Below are positions 46,353-58,800 of a stretch of DNA of 64,000 nt, piece after piece (position 1 is the first letter of the stretch; each line of letters begins with the position of its first letter). Origin of the DNA: Solicoccozyma terricola (taxonomy: Eukaryota; Basidiomycota; Tremellomycetes; Filobasidiales; Piskurozymaceae). The translations under genes and the position numbers were made by a program. Under the pieces are notes generated by a model. The model was not told the DNA's origin, did no database searches, and worked only from the letters and a program-made list of their open reading frames with translations. The stretch is from positions 147,950-211,949 of the forward strand of contig BCLD01000010.1 in the NCBI GenBank assembly GCA_001600875.1. The letters run 5' to 3'.

Positions 46353-49300
46353 GTTGATGGGGACGGGGAGTGGACACGAAGGGATGCGTCCGGTTAAAGA
46401 GCGTCGGGTGCCAGGTTTGGCGATGTCTTTGCGAATTCGTAAGAGGAAGGGCGGGAACTCGCTGGGTGGACGCGCAGAGGGAGAGACCTGCTCGTCACCG
46501 TTGTCGCGAGTCGAGGAAGAATACAAGAAGAATGCGGAAGGGAATACAAAGCGAAGAAGGATGCGGGATGATGTTGAAAGGTTGGTTTGGATGGTTGGCA
46601 AGTCGCGATTGTTTAGATCGCGTGGTCGAGGGAGGCGGAGATGACGTGAGGGATGTCCGGGATGGTGATGACGACGGGATAGTGGTGGTGTCGAGCGAGG
46701 TGATGGCGAGCAGATGTGGTAGAGGTAAGGGTGTGAGCTTGCTATCGGCTGGATCAAGGGTGGGTTCTTCGTAGCACGCTGCAGAGCATCAAGAAGCAGC
46801 TCGAAGTTATCCTAGTCAATCGATGGGACGTTGCTGTCGATGGTGTCGTTTTTTGTCGTCGTTGAGCAGACCGTCTCAGTCAGAGACGTCGCTGATGAGA
46901 TGTCGAGAGGATACGAGAGTAGAAAATATTTGAAGAGACGGGGAGTGGTCGATATCCCACACCGCTACCGTTCAAGTATATCTCTTTCAACCCAAACGGT
47001 GTACCTTCTCATTTCTTCGCCCAGGTACTAAAGCTCACCGCGCCGCTTGATCGTGCACATACATCTCAGCGTGAGTCCGGAACAGCCAGTCTGCGTTATG
47101 TCTTCGGTGACCTCATGGGCTTACAACCCGCCCGGGGAAAACCGAATCACTTCCTCATTCACACGCCCATTGTCGAGCACCCATTGTCGTCGAGCACAGC
47201 TAGTCGATATGGGAGGGGGGTCGGCCAGCCGGGAGTCACGCTAATGCGTCACCAAAGCAATAAACTCCACCCTGCTATTTCGTGCGCATATCCCTACCCA
47301 CACACCCAACCCTGTTCGATTCGAACAGACACAAATCACCCGTTTGCCAAAGCCCCTCAATCGCGAGGACCTGGACGACGGATTTTCTCTGGGATCTATC
47401 TCTTTTGTCCTTTCAGTTCCCATGAAAGACGCCCGCACTTCAGGACCCGACAAATCTTCGCTCGACGTGACGAGCTTAATCTGGCCATTCACACCAAACG
47501 CACGGCCAACACAACGTGCGCGAAGAGCACTCACAGATGAAATCTTCACACGGTTTTCTAAATTCTCGGCACTTTTGGGGAAAGCGAGGCCTGGTAGTTT
47601 GGCTGGATGTCCAGTCCTGAATGTTCTCCTTATCGGCACTCACGGGAAGCACAACGGTTCGGCGATGTGGACGGAGGCGGTGGCAGTGACTCACTAGCCG
47701 AGGGCTTGGTTGGCTTCTGTGACAAAAGTTTTTTAAAAAAAAAAAATGCGGGGAAAGTGAGCCTTTGACCTGAAACTGAATTTACCCATAGGTTGGGAAC
47801 AGTCAACTTGTCACATTGAGGAGGTTCTGGGTGTTTGTCCCCCCTACGATCGTACCGCAGCCGGGGTGGAAACCATATGTACCCCACATTTGAATAGAAA
47901 CGGCCCCTTGATGATCTGCAACGGTCACGTCGAAATGCCGCAGTCGTCACGCCGTTCCGTTCTCTTAAAGTCAAGGAAGATATCACCAACCACACGTAAA
48001 GACCTTTGTCGTGCGGGGAAGCCAAAGGCTCGTCGCGCGAATGCACGAAGCGAACTCTCTTCATATTCGTCTAGTGCCAATGACTCAGGTACCTGCGGTC
48101 ATAACTCTTGCCAGTAATCCCACAATGTATGTGAGAACCCATTGTCTGTGCCCCGAACAAAGGCCTGGTCTCCAAAATGCATGGCACACCCATTCGTCCG
48201 AATGCGTCTTTCGCATCGGAGCTGTCTTCCCAGACGCGATAGACCAAGTTTCGCACGCAATCTAGTCAAAATATGCACTCTCACCCCGTTTTCAAACCAC
48301 ATCCGCTGACGTTATCTGCATCCTTTTTCTCTGTGAAAAGACGGGGTACTCGACAACGGATCGGTTGAACTGCGGTACCCCGACCAAAAAGACCACGCGA
48401 TACGTGAGACATACGCCATCGTTCTACGGGGTTGTGTGTAGGTAGGCCCTCGGCAAAAAGAAAAAAAGAAAAAAGAAAAAAAAAACCCCTCCCGCGCGCT
48501 CTTTGATTCAGGCGAATCCATACCCTTGTTTCCCATCTTTCCCGTATCCCATCCCATGTTCGTAACCAATCTCACCGCGAGGGAGAGTAGACCAGAACCC
48601 TCACATCGTTCACGAGAAAGAGAAGCTCAACGAGAAAGAGAAGCTCACCTTGACGACGGAAAATACGTCCTTGGCGAAATCGCTAGCGTTGCGGTGTTGA
48701 CGCGGGTGGGTTGCCGGGAAACCGGAGGAAGAGTGGAGGTAAAAAAGAGGTAAAAGGAAACAGAAAATCCTCCTACGAATTCGAATGTGAGGAACGGGAA
48801 ATTAATTTCGGAGAGGGGAGAGCGTGGTTCACTGTGATGGCTCTGTGAAGGAGGAGGGGAATAGTAATTTGCACCGCATATGAGTAATGGATAACTATTC
48901 ATCAAGGGTTATAAAGCGGATAGAAGCGAGAGAAAAGTCGATGAAAATCGATTGGCCGGCTCGCCGAGAAACGGTACTCACCAAAGATTCTTGAGAGGTT
49001 GTCGATGGGGTATATCTGGAGGACGAGACGAGAAGGGGAATAAAAGTGGTTGAGTAATGATTCGATTGATGGTAATTGATGAAGGTATATCACATCATCC
49101 CACCCCCCACCCCCACCCTTCACGAGATACCTTCTTTAAGCCAACTCTATGAACCACACGCCATCCCTCATCCATCCTCCGGCAAACCATCATCAGAAAG
49201 GATGTAAACAAGTTTCATCCAAGTTTATCATGCTCAAGACGGCAGACTACTTCATCCCTACTCGTGCAACGCGATACGTCCATCATACTCCAAAACATCC

Positions 49301-52300
49301 ATCTGATACTCGTAAACCAATCTCAAAATTGATCATTCGGCATCACCCCTCCACCTATCTGAGACTAGGTCAATCTGTGCTATGACTGTTGGTATTCAAC
49401 CTCACACTCGTATTGCCTATACCAACACAACAGAAACAAAGTCCGAAATACGATGTGCGCGGTGATGTATCCTCCCTCGATCACATATTCCATTCAATTG
49501 AGCTTCATCCTCCTGATACACGGTCGTCGTCGTCGATCATGACGCAGTCCAGTCAGGTTTTAAATCATTTCGCACTTCTCGTCTGTCATCTACCTTGTGC
49601 ATGGATCATGTGACAGTCGATCCACCACAAACCGTCGATCAAATGAAAGGGGAGGTTTTCTTGAGAGGATCTGAATGCCATCCAAACTCCATCTCTATCT
49701 ACCTCCCCTGGCAAAAAAAATTTGAATGGATGATCTCTTCATCAAAAGTCTTCAACATTTACTCTCCATCAGATCCCCCCTACCCATCCTACATTCTCTC
49801 ATGCCAAACATATCATCTTTGAGGTTATTCTTTCGTCGTCGTCTTTTTTCGGATCCATTAACCAAATTTTGAATGGAAGAAAAAAACCAAACTCACTCTA
49901 CCGAACGGACGGTTGCCCCCCTCCCTTTTCTATCTCCTCATAGACATCCAACTTTTCCCCAATTCGTAAATCTCCCTCTGTATCCGTTGATCCTCTCGAG
50001 TGAATCTGATGGGTGGTGATGGTGTAGGAGGTAGTAGAACCGGAGGGAAGGAATGAGAGTGGAAGCCGGAGAGGGGGACGGAGGGGAGGGGAAAGGGGGG
50101 TTGAAATGACCGACGAGGCAGTTTCCTTTTTGTTATTTTGGTGTTGGGGCGTATAAATCGTATCAGATGATGCCCGTGATGAAAAAAAAAAAAAATGAAA
50201 TTGTGATGTGATCCAAGGAAAAACGTATGCTTTGGAAATAGAATGCTGAGTTATCGCACTAGAAAACATGGGTGGTTGGATTGATGGAGAGGGAGATCAG
50301 GGGGATGGAGGGGAGGTGAGGTGAGGTTCGGATAATCAATTCGAAGAAGAGTTGGGGCAGGGGGACGGAGGGGGGGGGGGAAGAGTTCGCGTACCGTACC
50401 CTGAGTCCGATACTCGGTTCGATTGATTGGAATGCTGATCTTGATGCTACTGCGAGTTGAGGGAGGAAGACTTGCAAGTCTGTCCGGATGGTATGGATGT
50501 AATGTGGACGAATGGACCAAGGAACTGATACAGGGTATATGGGGGCGGGGAGGTAAGAAGAAAAAAAACGAGGGAACTGATGTCCATCCATCGATCCCCA
50601 CCGGGAGCTGTTCTGTCTACTGTTCCTCTTTTCCTTTTCCTGCTCGTCTGCTCGTAAGGATGTCACATACTCGTGTCTTTGCAACACTCACTGTTCGCGC
50701 ACTCAAAGATGATACCCCCATGTGTTTTACTACAACGTCACAGAACCAGTATACATATCCATCTCCTTTGAAAGCGGAGGGTTGGGTTGGGGGGTGGATG
50801 GGTGGGTGGATGGGCGATGGGAACGAGAGTGATCGACGATCTTGCATGGTCTCGGGAGGTGCTTCGGAGGGAGCCATATCATATCTCTCCTATTCCCCTT
50901 ACCCCTTGACCTGCACCGACTCGAACCCACACCAACCTTTTCTGTATGCTGTGCTCGCACACGACCCTCCCGTGCTCCCTATTCCCTATTCCCCTGTTCA
51001 CCAACTCTCCTCTCGCTATCAACTCGTCATACCACCTCCCCCGCCCGCCCGCCCAGCGCAAAGGACACGGTTCGAGAGACTGGGGAAAACTGGATGTTTG
51101 GGAGAAAGCGTGACATGAGGCCCATAACTATAACTATGGCAACATGAGCTCGAGAGCCCTGAATACACGCTCTGAGCATAGAGCCATGACATTGACATGA
51201 CATGACCAGAGACCTATGCAATCATGCTGCAAAACCCTTCCCTAGGAACGAGCTCAGATGGTGGCGAACTTTTTTAGTATCCGACCGGGACAAACACTGG
51301 TCTCCAGACGGGACACCTCATTTTGGGCATACAGATCATTTTTTCATCTTCCACCGAGTTCGATGTTCACCCCCTTCAGACATATCCTCCCGAGCCCGAG
51401 CCGGGCAGGCATCGAGTACCACCCTACCACCCCCCATACGATCGGAACTTCTGCGAGTTACAACGGGAACGCGGCTTTGGCATAGAGTTGACTCCGTTTG
51501 GTGTCGTCACAAATGCCCTGCGGAGATTTTATGTACCTTACCTACCTTGCCAAAAAATAAAACCACCCCCTTAGACGGTAGTTCTCCAACATCCCGGAGT
51601 TACCTATTTTGAATCAAACACAGTCAAATACACCAAACACACACACACACACACAGCCCCCCTATCCCTTCTCCCCCCCCAACACCCTTTCCCCCGGCCC
51701 AAAAGTCACGATATGTCTTTGATCCGATACGTGTGGAATCCTTTTTTTTTTCACTCACCTTGGGTAAACACGCGGGGGCGTGCATTACCCCAGAATTTAA
51801 TTTCATGTTGGGCCGAAGGTTTTTTAAATGCCAAGGTGTGTCGCGATGTCAAGCATGGCCCCCTTGACAAGGTACGAGGTATGGAGGGGGTAGGGGTAGT
51901 ATGGGATGGGGAAAGCGTCTATGGTCTGCTAAAAGGGTGAGTGGATTGACTTGGGCCAAAGTTTACAAGCCCTTGCCAAAGTGGTACGGGATGGACCGCT
52001 CAAAAGAAACAATAAATAAGAAGAAAAAGAAAAAGAAAAGCCTTGGGACCCAAGTTCCGGTGTTCAGAATGACCATTATCCGCCAAAACACCCCCATTAA
52101 TCCATCCACCTTTCATCATTGAAACACGGCAAAAAAAAAAATTCAAATCAATCCTGAGATATGACTCCTCTTTCAATTGTACACAAAAGAGGCCCAGTTA
52201 CACCTTGAGTTACACCACCAGCCACCTGTCACACAGACAGTGACCCGGTCGTGGGAACCGACCGACCGACCCTCGGGGTCACAGATGAGTGAGAAAACCC

Positions 52301-52709
52301 GAAGTGAATACACCAAGTAGGATTGAAAATGTAGTACCTCTTTGGCTTCCCCGTGTGAGAGTTGATGGTTCCCCCGATTTCGATTTAAAAGGCGAGTTTT
52401 CTTGATGGTCGTTCGGGAGAACTCCCCCCCCCCCCCCCCAAAAACACACAGTTTGGTACAACGCGGTATGAACATCGCACGTAAATAGTACTACATTTCG
52501 TCAAAATAAAATAAAAAAAGAATGAAAAGAAGATTTTTTTTTTCCCGCCGCTCGTACCAGGGTACAGGGTAAACCTTGGCTCGAACTTCTGAAGTACGTA
52601 AGAAAGAGGGAGTGGGGTGGGGTGTTGGTCGACAAGACAGTTGAAAGAAAACGACGACGACGACGACGACGACGCCTCGTCTTCAACAATCACGCCCCAG
52701 AACTAGTGT
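46353..52709. other. 6.3-kb gene-poor region upstream of the cyclin
   Basis: No ORF chain with domain-level support was found on either strand, which is striking where genes elsewhere sit 100-500 bp apart. The first 400-700 bp are the likely cyclin leader and promoter. Other content: overlapping ORFs on both strands at 47115-47697; an 18-bp direct repeat at 48612-48647; homopurine and homopyrimidine stretches (50060-50105, 50275-50385); a GGGTGGAT-type G-rich repeat at 50782-50820; (CA)n at about 51638-51655; C runs at 52424-52439; and (ACG)n at 52650-52676. It could hold a long cyclin 5' UTR, a non-coding RNA, or a decayed element. Confidence 0.55.
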
Positions 52710-55700
52710 CTACCGTTGACCACCTTGTAACAGCATTGCCATTAAATCCGGTGGAGGATGTGGACCACCCATTCCTGGAGGCGGAGGACCGTCGCGGAAT
52801 TGCGGTGGCATCATCCCGAAAGGCGGTTGACCAAATTGAGGTGGCATGTTGTGTGGGGGAGGCATCGCATACGATTGCTGTCCTTGTGGAGGTGGACCAC
52901 CACCTAGACCTGGACCGAAATGGAAAGGCATACCTTGCATCCCTGGTGGACCGGGTGGTGATTGAGCAGGATTGAAACCAGCAGCAGCCATCTGTCGCAT
53001 TAGCATTTGCTGTTGGAACGCCGCGGCATTCAGAGAGTTCTGGCTGTTTGGATGCATGTCTGGGAAGCCGCCGCCGCCGCCGCCGCCGCCGTGAGGAGGC
53101 ATCATTCCAGGTGGTGGCATGAATCTCGGGTCCGGATTCTGTTGATGCGTTCGCCCTTGCGTCTGAGGCGTCTGCGATGGTTGACGAGAATGAACTGGTG
53201 AACCATGTTGCGGAGGAGATGTCGGGTTGTTTGGGTATGGTGGCGCCTGCATCTGCGAAGGTCCTTGCATGCCCAAAGGACCAAGGCCTGGTGGGCCACT
53301 TGGCTGAAGAGTCTGACGGCCTCCGTACATGGGTTGCGTTTGCTGCGAATGAGGCCGATCCAAAGGCGATGAGACATTCTGCGCATGTCTCTCTTGGTTG
53401 CCGGGCGGTTGAGGCGAAGGAGTCGCAGATGGCTAAGGCGAAGGTCTCGTAAGCTTCCAAGCTACAAGTGTTCTCTCTTCTGTTACCAGACTCACCGTCG
53501 CAACTTTCAACATGCCCAATAGCCTGCTCATATGCTCATCAGGCTGCGTTCCTCCATCCTTCTGTCCCGAACTGCGGCCATCATCACCTTGCGGAGGAAG
53601 TGCAAGAATCTGCGATATAGGCAGGCCTGGGGGTGGACTGATGATATGAGATGGTAGTTGAGCTGAAGGAGCAGGCAAGTCGTGCTGATGTGGTGCTCGG
53701 CCGTACGGAGCGGAAGCGGCAATACCAGATTGCACCTTGACGTCTACACCCATCGATAGCAATGCTGCCAGACCTTGCTTGTGTGCATCAATGGGTGGTG
53801 GCGACATGGCGGGACTCGATGTGCCATAGGAGATGTTCGACTCTGGTTGATGTGCGAGGCCAGGTGGAGCTCCGCCATCGAAAAATTTGGCGAATCGACT
53901 TCCGCGACCACCAGATCCTGCGTTGTTTCCTGGTTCCGCAGAGGAGCGGCCCTTGGGAGCCGGGAGAAGGAACGACGAAGGCCCCGAAATACCAGGAGGA
54001 GCCGCAATGGACGTGTCTCCCTGCTGGACGTTGACCCCGTGAGATTGTATGGTAGGGTCAGGCAACGATGCCGAGTCTTGCATACTGGGACGAACTTCGT
54101 CTGTAGGTCGAGGAGAGGATCGTCAGTATTATGCGGCGATCAACAAATGCTTCGATTTCAACCTCGACATACCGTCGTCGCGATCCAACAAGCTCCTACT
54201 TCTCATCTCCTTCTCTTTCATCTGCATTTTATACTGAGCTATCGCATCCACTCCTGTCTGCAACGCCGCGAATCCGATTTTCCTCTGGGGCTGTTCCGGT
54301 TCAAGCGAATCACTCGCTTCGCCTCGACGCTCCCTTGACACTTGCGAAGGTCCTGAATCATCTGCCATCCACTCTGGTACCTTGTCGTCCGCACCACCAC
54401 GGTACCCATCCCTCTCTCTGTCCCTCTGCGGAGGTGGGTTCCACTTGCGTTCTCGTTCTCGTTCATGTCGATCTGGAAGAGATCCGGATCCTCCAGTTAA
54501 AGCCGCTCCCTTGCGCCATCCACCAGCGACTTCGGAGTTGGACTTCTCCTTCAGTTCCCTTCCGTCAGAATGATGGCCACCTTCTCTGCCGCCTCGAGGA
54601 GTATGAGGCCCTCGTGTTCGGCCATCTGGTTGGTATGACCGATTCTGGGTGGTGGATATGGAGCTTGAGCACAGCAACTAAAAGCCGGCCTGACATGCAT
54701 CACTTACAAGCTCATCCCCACCGATTCTCAATGCACTCTTCTTCACAAAGCGACCCATCTGCATCCCCTCACCACCCTCCGGCACCTCTTGTACTTCCCT
54801 GGTTTTGGTCGAAAAGTACGAATGATGACCATCTGTATCAACGGGAGATTTGACCGCGGTGGGAGAGAGATCAGGGCGGCGGAAACTGCGAGACATCGAA
54901 TTGTAAGTTCCCGAGTTGTAAACATGACGAACTGCATGCTCACCCAGTTTGACGAGGTCTTCCGGAACTTGCTTGCCCCCTACCCAACCCGGAGCCAAAC
55001 CCTCGACCGAAACCAACACCTTCACCGTCGTTTCCAGCGTCCGCGCTCGTTCCCGGAGCGGAACGTGGCATTCCACCATTACCACCTTGACGTCCATCTC
55101 GCGCCGCAAAGCTTGGTGATTTTACGCTCATCTCGCTGAGAGTGCACGAGAGTCAGTATCAGGTCTCCTTTCGCGGGTCGCAGCAGGTCCAGACCACTCA
55201 CCCATACCAAAGATCAAAGCCGGGCATACCCTTTGGTTTCTGACATAACTTTGACTTGCTCCATCGCAGCAAATCCATTCTCGAATACGTGATTAGAGGT
55301 CCACTTTTCTGCGGCGGCGAAGGTGCCGACTCATGGACACTGAACAGCATCTCCTCAACCTCCTCGTCTCCCTTATCCAAAGTCATATCTTCGCTTTCCA
55401 ACTCTGCCAGCTGTTCAAAGTGATTGTAACGTTCCCCGAACGAATTACTTAGCTTCGAGTCTAGGGATCCAATGTTGGACCGGGGAGATGTCACTCCTCG
55501 ACCACCACTGCGACCCTGCGCAGGAATTGAACGAGGCGCGACCGGTGGGGTTTTGGCTGATAACGGAATGATGGATGTCGGATGGCCGGGGTTGACTTTG
55601 ATGAGAGTTGGTTGCTTCTGCGGAACGGTGGGGCGAGCAGACAGCAAATTGGTGATCACTTGGAGCGATGTACGTGCGCAAATTTAGCCGAGTCGAGCAA

Positions 55701-55791
55701 GGTGAGAGGAAGCTGTTGTTGAGCGACGTTGAGGAATGAATACAGCAACGAACCTCAGAGGTGTACCAGGATGGCTATCGCTTCCCCGCAT
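52710..55791 (-). CDS. eIF4E-transporter (4E-T)-like translational repressor
   Basis: Exons 55202-55658, 54944-55135, 54708-54885, 54173-54644, 53496-54100 and 52710-53432 chain in phase. A short first exon at 55767-55791 (MRGSDSHP) fits by phase but is a guess, so the N-terminus is uncertain; total about 883 residues. The key motif TYSRMDLLRW is a canonical eIF4E-binding site (Y-x4-L-hydrophobic), followed by PKGMPGFDLWYGE, in the same arrangement as 4E-T N-termini. The rest is disordered: Gly/Arg-rich (GFGRGFGSGLGRG), SRFAKFFDGG (a 4E-T-like conserved patch), then a Pro/Gln/Met-rich tail like other P-body proteins. Expected role: binding cap-bound eIF4E and directing mRNA to repression or decay. 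Confidence 0.78.
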
Positions 55792-55855
55792 CACAGCACA
55801 TCGAAACACACGTGACCATATTTTATTCCTTCCTGGGCGTGGACTTGGCAAGCTA

Positions 55856-58800
55856 CTATCCCTGTCCTACATATCGTCTCTTCCTCCACGTCCCCCACAG
55901 TTCAGCCCACATCTCCATCTCCCCATCGGGGTCTCTGCCATCCCTGCCATCTCCCAGACCAAACGCATCACCGACAGCGTAGCCATCACTCTTTCCCAAC
56001 TGAGCTTTCCCACCAGCCACCACGGCCTCGCATAGCGCATGTAAACCGCTCTCGAGATCCTGTCGCAGCTCGATAGGGATGCCCATGCTTGGATCTACGA
56101 TCGCTCGTACGTACGCCACCAGTAGAGCTGGAACATGTTTTGAGAGCGGTCCAACTAAAGTGTCGTTGGCTTTATCGCCACGAATACCGATAGAATCTTC
56201 CGGGGTGGCCCTTCCTTTGCGGATCGTGGTTCGGCTGGTAAGGGTGACAAAGCATTTAGCCAACGCTTGAGCTTCCGAACCTTGAAGCCAAGGGCCGGTG
56301 GCCAAGATCCAAGCCGGGAGCTGGTCGAGCACCGCCTTGCTGGCTGCCCCGTTCGATGACACCTGGCGAGGCCGACAAAGTAGAGGGAATGCTTTTGAGA
56401 GCACCGCAATGACATGCGGTAGGGCAGCAGCTACCAGATCCCTCCTCTGCCGGACGAGTGTATTGATTATGTTGAGGACTTGGTTAAAGATGCCAACGTC
56501 GGTGGCCTTTGAACGTCGGGTTGAGGAAGGAGAAAACGCTGCATGGCAGACGTTACAGATATCCGTCACATCGCCAACTTGCAGTTGAACGGACTATATA
56601 GATGACGGTCAGCGCGAAATTTCTGCCGTGCTAGCCCTTGCCACTCACTCGCTCAGTTACGATGGTCTCCATAAGGGACAAAGACTTCCCGAGCTGTTCC
56701 ACATTCTCGTGTCGAGTGGAGAATTCGCAAAGGCTCTCCAGTATAACCGGGAGGGAATTTCGGATAACCTTGCCAACGCCTGTAATACTGCAGGTCAGAG
56801 CGGTTCTTCTCCTATTCATTTGGCATGTTTCTTACCTGGTACCTCAAGGCTAAGTAGCAATTTGACTCCAGACATGATGGCAGCGAGACGATCGCCCACA
56901 GAAGATCCAAGATCCTCTGCCGCACCTCCCAGCAAAGAGGAATATGTTTCCGCAGTCAATTCGGACATTCGTCCCTTGAAACAACTCTCAAGCCTTTGGG
57001 AAGATGGCACAGAAGATTTCATCGAAATTGCGATGAAGGCGGCAAACCAGATTGAAGCACCAGATTGCAAGGAAGACGTCGACCCTTGCTCTGCCGCAAG
57101 GAGGTCAAGGACATACGGGCCGATAGTGGACACATCCGCGGGGGTTGAAAGTAGCCGCATCAAAAGTTTGGGTGCCATCTGACTCTCCATGTTGCGGATT
57201 TTCAACCATGAGGCGGACCGGATGCAACTAGTCCATGCGGTGACCAGATCAGGCTCACAAATGTCTTGCTTATCGTTGATGAGGACCTTCAAATCCGCGA
57301 GATAGAGCTTTTGACTCTGAAGACAAAGCTCTACCAGTAGCGTGCGGACTGCGGCGGGAACGCTGCAGACGATACGTGTGAGATAGGAAATAACACGGGC
57401 TGACGCTGAGAGTCGAGGCGTACCTGTCACTTGCCGGATAGACCGACCTAGCAATCTCCATAAGCTTTGTCGTCACGGGCGATGTGAACTTGACAGTCTT
57501 TCGCAGATGCTTCACAGCGACCATCAGCATAGCTTTGTCCGACTCAGATTCGGTGGCCCTCAGCAACGTTCTATGACAAAAAAAAATATGGAGATTAGTA
57601 CCAAAATATCATCCTGAATAGGCATTGCTTACTCAAAGGCCCATCCCAGAATGCTCAGCACGAGGTGCTGTTCCTCTGCAGTCGAATAAGAGACATACGT
57701 GTCGATGAATCGGAGAAGAGTCACAGCGTTGGAAGACTGAGACGGTCGAAAATGTGTCAGCGCAGTTGTATCTTCCGTGCCGTTCAAAGCGTCTCCATTC
57801 ACCAAAGGTGCAATGTAGCCGGTCTCTTCTGCCACCTTGTCAATGAAAGCTAGTACATCAATTCTCTCATTCGAATCGCCTTCCAGCAGGATACCAAACG
57901 CCTTCTCAACCAGGGTCGCCCTTGTTGCTTTGGAGAGAAAGTCAACAGGCATATGCCTAATAAGAGCGAAGCAGGAGGATGACGACGTCGAAGAACTGGC
58001 AAGGGTGCCAATGACGTTGAGCAGATATGCTAAGGAGCGAGAAAAGACGTCAGACCTGGAAACACCATTTTGGTTTGATGCACACATACGTCTCAGTCCT
58101 TCTAATTCCCAGGTCTCCGCCGTTTGCAAGATCCGTGCTCTTGCCCCATGTTCGGTCAAGCTCTGCTCACTAGAGACATCAGATTTGATATCTTGGACCA
58201 TTATCAAGATTCGAGCTAGGCGGCCAAGCTGATCTCCAGTAGCAGATGTGCTGGGACACCGAAAAAAAAAAAATCAGGTTCCGACATCACACATCTCACT
58301 CACTCTATTGGCATATCACTCACTGTAACGACCGCAGACCGCGTTGTGCAATATTCCACCAGACTGCCGTTCTTAGCACAACCCCCTCTACATCTGCAAC
58401 GCGACCAGTCCACGCCGGAGGTGACTTGGCTGGGCGTTCCAGGATGACGAGAAGCCCTTCCACTTGTGCTTCTGACATTTCATCCTGAAGACAAATAGCG
58501 GCAATCTGTTCGGATTACAATTGAGCAACATTCATTCGACAAAGCTTCATGAAGACCTACCGATTCGTAGGCAAGCTCCCCTGCCGATTGCTTAAGTGGC
58601 ATAACATCATGTGTTGCTTCCCATCCAAGCTTGGATGCTATCGCCGATATGCGTAGCTGGCCTGCTTCAAGGATCTCCTCACGCCAAGATATCTGTGGTC
58701 GTTTCCCAGACTGTTTGATCGTTGTACTAGGCATGCCGATTTCCCAAGCTGCTTTGGCTTGCTCCAGGATAGCTACGGCATCATGGCAGACGCCAGAATG

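Noticed and set aside
47241..47639. 132-codon minus-strand ORF as a gene
   Set aside because: Overlapped by two plus-strand ORFs of similar size, no domain, no convincing start context or introns; kept only as a low-interest observation.
50423..51118. 231-codon plus-strand ORF
   Set aside because: It runs through low-complexity G/C repeats (GGWMGGWMGD, PPPPPARPAQ), has no recognisable domain and no intron signals; likely compositional.
52690..53460. 256-codon minus-strand ORF rich in Ala/Ser/Thr
   Set aside because: Another frame of the last exon of the 4E-T-like gene; the Pro/Gln/Met-rich frame joins in phase to the upstream exons.
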